Assembly: GCF_006715095.1 (NCBI RefSeq)
Contig: NZ_VFMO01000001.1
Location: forward strand, 2,108,001-2,172,000
Source: Yimella lutea
GTDB lineage: Bacteria > Actinomycetota > Actinomycetes > Actinomycetales > Dermatophilaceae
Length of the DNA: 64,000 nucleotides
Direction: 5' to 3'
Positions 59,483 to 64,000 of the stretch are shown piece by piece. The number at the start of each line of letters is the position of its first letter. The first letter of the stretch is position 1. The position numbers and the translations under genes are program-made. The notes beneath the pieces were generated by a model that was not told the DNA's origin, searched no databases, and saw nothing but the letters and a program-made list of their open reading frames with translations.

Positions 59483-59683
59483 ACCGTCGCGGCCTACCGC
59501 GACCGCTACACGATCACCACGTCCACGCCGCTCGGAGCACCAGCCGAGAACACAGTGCAGAAGATCGACGCCGCCCGCGCTCGCACGGCCCTCGAAAAGG
59601 CGCGAGACCTGGCTGAGTCCGGGCGCGACGATCGGACACCTCGTCGTGCCGTTGATATGAGAGGCGTCGGCCCGGCGCTGTAG
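59483..59683 (+). pseudogene. C-terminal fragment of a MobF/TraA-like relaxase
   Basis: VAAYRDRYTITTSTPLGAPA followed by KIDAARARTALEKARDLAE matches the end of actinobacterial TraA relaxases. The rest is missing. It abuts the truncated integrase. Confidence 0.65.
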
Positions 59684-59760
59684 TCGGCGGAGTGCAACGT
59701 GTTCTGATTGGGGTCGCCCGGAGCGGGCCCAGGGTCAAGCGCGGGGCGAAAGCGGCGCCG

Positions 59761-60651
59761 TCAGCGGGTGCCGACCCGCCAGCGGTAGACCTGAGCGAAC
59801 GACTGGATGTCCTTTGGCTCCACGCCCTTGATCTTCGGTAGGGGACCGGCACCGACGAGTTCGGTTTCCAGGTAGGTGATCTCCCGTTCGGTGAGCACGG
59901 GAACGTTGATCTCGAATGCGTCGTCACCGGTGCGGACGAAGTGGAGGTCCTCGAACCGACACAAGTCGATCGTGCGGTCGAGCGACGGGCTTGTCACGAT
60001 CCCGCCCCACGTGAGCATCTTGGCGTCATCTGCGTAGTGGAAGTTGAAGAGTTGGCGCAGAGGAAGCCCGTGGGCTTCGCGGCTGGCGGAGTGTGCCGCT
60101 GCTTGAAGGACGCTTCGTTCGGCCCGAGTAGGCCCCCATGCCGCCATGTCCTTATCGGTGAGGTCATCAGCGATGAGGTCTCCGAGATTCATACGCAGAT
60201 TGCTTAACCTTTCGGGCAGCCGGACGCCGGTCGTCGCGCCGTTGACGGTCACGATGACAACGCTGCCGGGTTGGCTTGAGCGCACCACGAAGTCCACATC
60301 GCGTAGAATGTCCGTAGTGAGCACGTCCGTGTAGTCGAGCCAGGTGATCGAGAGCTTGGTCCAGTCCACCTGCGGGAGCTCGTTGCGTGCTTCGCCCATG
60401 AGCAGCCGGATGCCGTTGTAGGGCTTGTTGAACTCCAGCCGATGCAGCATGTTCGTATCCCGCTCGATGCTCGTCATCTGCGGGACACCGAGGCCGCGGT
60501 GGAATTCGACGAAGTCGATGAACTCCAGTCCACCGAAACCGACGTACTGGTACTGGTCGAGGGCGGCGATCGCCGTCAGCCGTCGGCACGCATCGACAAT
60601 CATGCGACGCTGCGCGGCCTTGGCAGGCCGGAACTCGTACTGCCGAGCCAT
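59761..60651 (-). CDS. Rossmann-fold partner of the MORC-like ATPase
   Basis: 296 residues. A methyltransferase-like Rossmann core: YQYVGFGGLEFIDFVEFHRGLG as nucleotide loop, MTSIERD as strand 2 and ITWLDYTDVL; the end is a separate helical domain. SAM binding is possible but canonical motifs are weak. Its ATG overlaps the stop of the GHKL ATPase gene (TGATG), so the two work together. I infer a part of a restriction or conflict system. Confidence 0.72.
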   Translation of the reverse strand: MARQYEFRPAKAAQRRMIVDACRRLTAIAALDQYQYVGFGGLEFIDFVEFHRGLGVPQMTSIERDTNMLHRLEFNKPYNGIRLLMGEARNELPQVDWTKLSITWLDYTDVLTTDILRDVDFVVRSSQPGSVVIVTVNGATTGVRLPERLSNLRMNLGDLIADDLTDKDMAAWGPTRAERSVLQAAAHSASREAHGLPLRQLFNFHYADDAKMLTWGGIVTSPSLDRTIDLCRFEDLHFVRTGDDAFEINVPVLTEREITYLETELVGAGPLPKIKGVEPKDIQSFAQVYRWRVGTR

Positions 60652-62066
60652 CAGCCGATTTCTTGCTCGTAGAAGTAGTCGAAAGTGAGACGGCCGACCT
60701 CCGAGCCGCTACTGGCACCGAGCGCTTCGGCAACCTCCTCGAACTTGTCGGGATCGACTACGTACTGGATGCGCTGGACCTTGGGCGTCGGGGGCGCCTT
60801 CGGCTTGGCCGGCGGCGAAGGTGGCGTGACCATGCTCGACGAGGCCGTGAGAGATGTGATCGGTTTGTCAGGCGTCTCGTCCAGGGCCACCAAGATGTCG
60901 GGCTTCGGCTCCTCGTCCTCCAGCCGAGCGCGCACTTGCTTGGCCCGATTGATGACGGCCTGAACCGCGACCAGAACGGTCTTCATCTCCGACTGGACTG
61001 CCCTGAAAACGGGAGAGTCGCGGTCGACCGCGGTCTTGGTCGTGTTCCAGGGCAGAAGGCCGGCATCGTCGGCGGACAGGTACACGAAGCCACGGAACGA
61101 CCGGTACTGCGGGTGATAAGCGGCCGCAGGGTTACCCCAGCCTGTGAGCGACGTCCTGTCCGCCACCAGCAACAGCCGGTCGTTGCAGAAGAGATACCAC
61201 CCGGCATCTCCAGGGTCTTGGAAGTTCTCGGCTTGTCCTTCGTCTTCCGGGTCAGAGTCCTTGTCGCGTTTCCGTGGGGCTACGGTTCCGGCGTAGAGCT
61301 TGACGTCGACGGTCCCTCCGTTGGCGCCCGGGACCTGGAACTCCTTGAAGACCGGTTGGATCACGTCCGATGCCTGAAGCGACGGTCGCGACGCCACGAG
61401 AGGCTTGTCGCTGTTGAGGTGGAGCTGCAGTCCGCTCTGAATCGACTCTTGATGCCGGACACGCAGCTCCGTTCGCAGGGCCTGAACGATGGCGGGGTCC
61501 TTCAGGTCGTCTTGGACGCTGGGGTGCAGCTTGGTCACTGAGATGACCGTGCCGGCCTCCTCGTCGGTGGCCAGCGCGACGCCTTCCTCGACACGCTCGA
61601 ACTGAAACGTCCACTCCTGCTGGACAGCCCACTGTTCGACATCCACGTTCAACGAGAAGCGAGACCCGTCGTCGGCGCTGGCTTCGCCACGATGTGCAGA
61701 CTGTACGGCGAAAGCCCGTCCGATCTTGAAGATCGCCCGCTTCATTCCGACGCCGAACTGCCCCACTGAACGCTTCACACCAGTGAAGTCCTTCGACCGG
61801 CCGAAGCGGAACGCGTAGTGTCTTGCGACATCTACCGAGATGCCTCCGGAGTTGTCCGAGATCGTGAACGAGTCGTCGCCGAACTCGATCTTCACCCACT
61901 GTCCGGAAAGGTCCCCGTCGGGATGAAGGCCCCGTGCTCCGTCCACGCTGTTGTCCACTAGGTCGACGATCGCGGGTAGGAGCTCGATGTCCTTGGTCAG
62001 CATCTCGATGAAGAAGCGCTTCTCGGCGCCTGCATCGACTGTTGTGTCGGAGGCAGATGTCACCAT
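60651..62066 (-). CDS. MORC/MutL-like GHKL ATPase
   Basis: 471 residues; ATG at 62066. Bergerat fold: N-box VDLVDNSVDGA (Asp where the general base is usually Glu), G1 box FTISDNSGGIS and G2 box VGQFGVGMKRA. An S5-like second domain follows and the end is charged, with KAPPTPKVQRIQYVVDPDK. MORC-like MutL homologues in restriction-modification clusters were described by Iyer, Abhiman and Aravind (2008). Divergent from the methyltransferase, with a 70-base gap. Confidence 0.85.
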   Translation of the reverse strand: MVTSASDTTVDAGAEKRFFIEMLTKDIELLPAIVDLVDNSVDGARGLHPDGDLSGQWVKIEFGDDSFTISDNSGGISVDVARHYAFRFGRSKDFTGVKRSVGQFGVGMKRAIFKIGRAFAVQSAHRGEASADDGSRFSLNVDVEQWAVQQEWTFQFERVEEGVALATDEEAGTVISVTKLHPSVQDDLKDPAIVQALRTELRVRHQESIQSGLQLHLNSDKPLVASRPSLQASDVIQPVFKEFQVPGANGGTVDVKLYAGTVAPRKRDKDSDPEDEGQAENFQDPGDAGWYLFCNDRLLLVADRTSLTGWGNPAAAYHPQYRSFRGFVYLSADDAGLLPWNTTKTAVDRDSPVFRAVQSEMKTVLVAVQAVINRAKQVRARLEDEEPKPDILVALDETPDKPITSLTASSSMVTPPSPPAKPKAPPTPKVQRIQYVVDPDKFEEVAEALGASSGSEVGRLTFDYFYEQEIG

Positions 62067-62136
62067 GTGCCCATGATGCCCGACCTGCGCCCGCTGGACG
62101 GGACTTTGGTACCCGGTGCGTGCGTGGGGGGATGGG

Positions 62137-63507
62137 ATGTGCGATCGTCTGAGTGTGTCGATTCCTTCTGCTAGCGTCCGCCTGACCAGGCCTGTCGCGG
62201 TTGACCTCTTCGCCGGGGCGGGCGGCATGAGCCTGGGGTTCGAGCAAGCGGGTTTCGATGTGGTCGCCGCTGTGGAGTACGACCCCGTGCACGCTGCGAC
62301 CCACGCGTTCAACTTCCCGCAGTGCGAGGTCCTGTGCCGCGACGCTTCGAAGTTATCAGCCGCCGACGTACTCGGCGCAGCCGAGCGCGGCTTCAAGAGA
62401 CTCCATCCGGGAGTTCCTTGGCCTGACCAACTGGACGCTCTCATAGGCGGGCCTCCCTGCCAGGGGTTCTCATCCGGGGGTAAGCGAGAGCAAGACGACG
62501 AGCGCAACGACCTCCTGTTGCACTTTGTGCGCCTGGTCGAAGAGATCAAGCCGCAGACGTTCTGCCTAGAGAACGTCGCAGGGCTGTTGGAGACCAAGTT
62601 CGACGCGATCCGGGAGAAGGCGTTCAGACGACTCAGAGCCGCGGGCTACGCGCTCTCTGGAACCGACAAGCCACTCAATAGTCTCAACTTCGGCGTACCG
62701 CAGTCACGCCGACGAGTCATCGTGCTGGGCGCGCTTGGCGAGACCGCGCCCGCCCGGCCGGCTCAGAGTGACGGACAAGTCTCGGTCGAAGAAGCATTTG
62801 AGGGGCTTCCCTCGCCGTCAGCGTACGTGCAACTGCTGACGTCCGACGAAGTCGAGTTGCGGACGGCGGACATCGCACGTCGTTCCTCGATCAAGAGTGC
62901 CTACGCCCGCACGCTGGCGGGGATCGACCCGCTTCCTGGCGACAAGTCCAGACCACGCCTTTGGGACCCGTCTTACCTGACAGGCTCGCGCCGCACCACC
63001 CACACCGAAGAGACCGTCGAGCGGTTCGCTGCGACGGAGCTGGGTGCCGTCGAGCCGAAGAGCCGTCTGTATCGACTCCCGCTCGACGGTCCGTCCCGCA
63101 CGCTGCGTGCTGGCACCGGTTCCGAACGTGGCTCCCATACATCGCCTCGACCGATCCATCCCCGCGAGGACCGTGTGGTCACTGTTCGCGAGGCGGCTCG
63201 TCTCCACGGCTATCCCGACTGGTTCCGGTTCCACACGACGAACTGGCACGGCCACCGCCAGGTTGGAAACAGCGTTCCACCACCGCTGGCGCGCGCAGCG
63301 GCTCGCGCTCTACTTGCGTCGCTCGGGCACGCGCCGGTCGCGCTCCGCGCGGCAAGTCCCCTAGGGGAGGAAACTCTCCTGGCACTATCGCGGACCACAG
63401 CGCAAGCTGTAGTCGACGCCCTTGCAGAGGAGCTCCCTGCCACGAGGACGAGAAAGCCAACGGTGCCAACGCCCGCAGAGAAGCCGACAGAAGCACAGGC
63501 TGGCTAA
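62137..63507 (+). CDS. DNA (cytosine-5) methyltransferase
   Basis: 456 residues. Motif I VDLFAGAGGMSLGFEQAG, IV GGPPCQGFSSGGK with the catalytic Cys, VI FCLENVAGLL, VIII QSRRRVIVLG and X GHRQVGNSVPPPLA. The target-recognition region (about 225-330) is specific. The start is the ATG after GGGGGGATGGG. It overlaps the vsr gene tail to tail by four bases, the standard Dcm-Vsr pairing. Confidence 0.95.
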   Translation: MCDRLSVSIPSASVRLTRPVAVDLFAGAGGMSLGFEQAGFDVVAAVEYDPVHAATHAFNFPQCEVLCRDASKLSAADVLGAAERGFKRLHPGVPWPDQLDALIGGPPCQGFSSGGKREQDDERNDLLLHFVRLVEEIKPQTFCLENVAGLLETKFDAIREKAFRRLRAAGYALSGTDKPLNSLNFGVPQSRRRVIVLGALGETAPARPAQSDGQVSVEEAFEGLPSPSAYVQLLTSDEVELRTADIARRSSIKSAYARTLAGIDPLPGDKSRPRLWDPSYLTGSRRTTHTEETVERFAATELGAVEPKSRLYRLPLDGPSRTLRAGTGSERGSHTSPRPIHPREDRVVTVREAARLHGYPDWFRFHTTNWHGHRQVGNSVPPPLARAAARALLASLGHAPVALRAASPLGEETLLALSRTTAQAVVDALAEELPATRTRKPTVPTPAEKPTEAQAG

Positions 63508-63944
63508 CGCGCAGCATCGTCCCGGCGTGTGAAAACGCGAACTGAGTCTTGGATGGAAGCCGCAATGTTCTCGGGCCGATCGTGGCTCCAGTAACGCAGC
63601 ACCGTCCAGCCAGCATCCGATAGCGCCGCGTTGGTCTGGGCGTCTCGGGCCGCGTTGGTTTCGATCTTGACGTCCCAGTAGTCGCGGTTCGACTTGGAAG
63701 CCACGTAGTGCTCGGGGCAGCCATGCCAGTAGCAACCATCGATGAAGACCGCGATGCGCTTGGAAGCGAGCACGATGTCGGCGGTCCGTCGTAGCGACGG
63801 CAGAGGACGAACGTTGACGCGATAGCGCAACCCCTCGGCATGCAGAAGACGTCTGACCGCGAGTTCCGGCTTCGTGTCGCGCGATCGATTCCCGCGCATC
63901 ACCTTCGCGGAGTGGGGGCTGCTCGCCCACGAATCGATTCCCAC
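63504..63944 (-). CDS. vsr: Very short patch repair endonuclease (Vsr)
   Basis: 146 residues. Vsr signature: MRGNRSRDTKPELAVRRLLH, RTADIVLASKRIAVFIDGCYWHGCPEH, and the later AGWTVLRYW. Vsr nicks T:G mismatches made by deamination of 5-methylcytosine. It converges on the methyltransferase gene with four overlapping bases. In modules with a MORC ATPase, a Vsr-fold protein may instead act as the effector nuclease. Confidence 0.95.
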   Translation of the reverse strand: MGIDSWASSPHSAKVMRGNRSRDTKPELAVRRLLHAEGLRYRVNVRPLPSLRRTADIVLASKRIAVFIDGCYWHGCPEHYVASKSNRDYWDVKIETNAARDAQTNAALSDAGWTVLRYWSHDRPENIAASIQDSVRVFTRRDDAAR

Positions 63945-64000
63945 CCCTCCACGCTACGCCCCGGGGGCATACGCCGGTCTCTCGCCGCTGTTCGGCGTCC

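Noticed and set aside
62067..62597. N-terminal extension of the GHKL ATPase frame
   Set aside because: It runs antisense through the start of the methyltransferase gene; the GHKL fold begins at the ATG at 62066.

Overview
The window is GC-rich throughout and its genes have actinobacterial relatives by eye: Kdp with an actinobacterial-type KdpC, SCO6880-like and DUF2637/DUF4913 conjugation genes, TioE-like MerR, a LAQTG surface protein and a DnaE with an actinobacterial-style tail. It comes from a high-GC actinobacterium, probably near Micrococcales or Propionibacteriales; the genus cannot be read from the sequence. Most of the window is accessory DNA arranged as four blocks with visible scars between them.

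Block 1 (1-5.6 kb) holds the end of kdpB, then kdpC, kdpD and kdpE, a small membrane protein and an AraC-type regulator. Block 2 (5.8-29.86 kb) is one long, mostly plus-strand conjugative element: ArdC-like antirestriction protein, primase-polymerase, DUF2637, ParB-like protein, a cell-wall hydrolase, two pilin-like small membrane proteins, a TrbL/VirB6-like channel, SCO6880-like protein, VirB4 ATPase, DprA, a 1004-residue LAQTG surface protein, VirD4/TraG coupling ATPase, SSB, DUF4913 and a large serine recombinase. The recombinase reading frame ends inside a tRNA-Asp gene on the other strand, which probably marks the right junction of the element. One minus-strand cargo gene sits inside the transfer operon, between the two pilin-like paralogues. 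No relaxase was recognised.

Block 3 (29.8-58.4 kb) is a different, plasmid- or phage-like backbone. It begins with a minus-strand array of 27 tRNA genes covering 18 amino acids, plus five tRNA-like remnants, interleaved with small unknown genes. It continues with an RCC1 seven-repeat protein paired with an Imm5-like protein and a TioE/MerR regulator, a membrane/nuclease operon, an FtsK-like translocase, a tyrosine recombinase, an AT-rich non-coding region, DnaE carrying two inteins (one with a LAGLIDADG-type and one with an HNH endonuclease domain), an R2K-type ATP-grasp protein and SSB. A motif, GTCGCACC(GT), recurs in the direction of transcription upstream of tRNAs, small genes, dnaE and ssb and seems to be a shared control site. 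Within this block an IS3-family element and a 57-bp copy of its left end bracket about 1.6 kb of unrelated chromosomal-type gene pieces (46.9-48.5 kb).

Block 4 (58.1-64 kb) starts with a graveyard: a truncated HNH gene, an integrase with two offsetting frameshifts and a relaxase C-terminal fragment. It then carries a compact predicted defence module: a Rossmann-fold protein, a MORC/MutL-like GHKL ATPase, a DNA cytosine-5 methyltransferase and a Vsr-type endonuclease. No CRISPR array or rRNA gene was seen.
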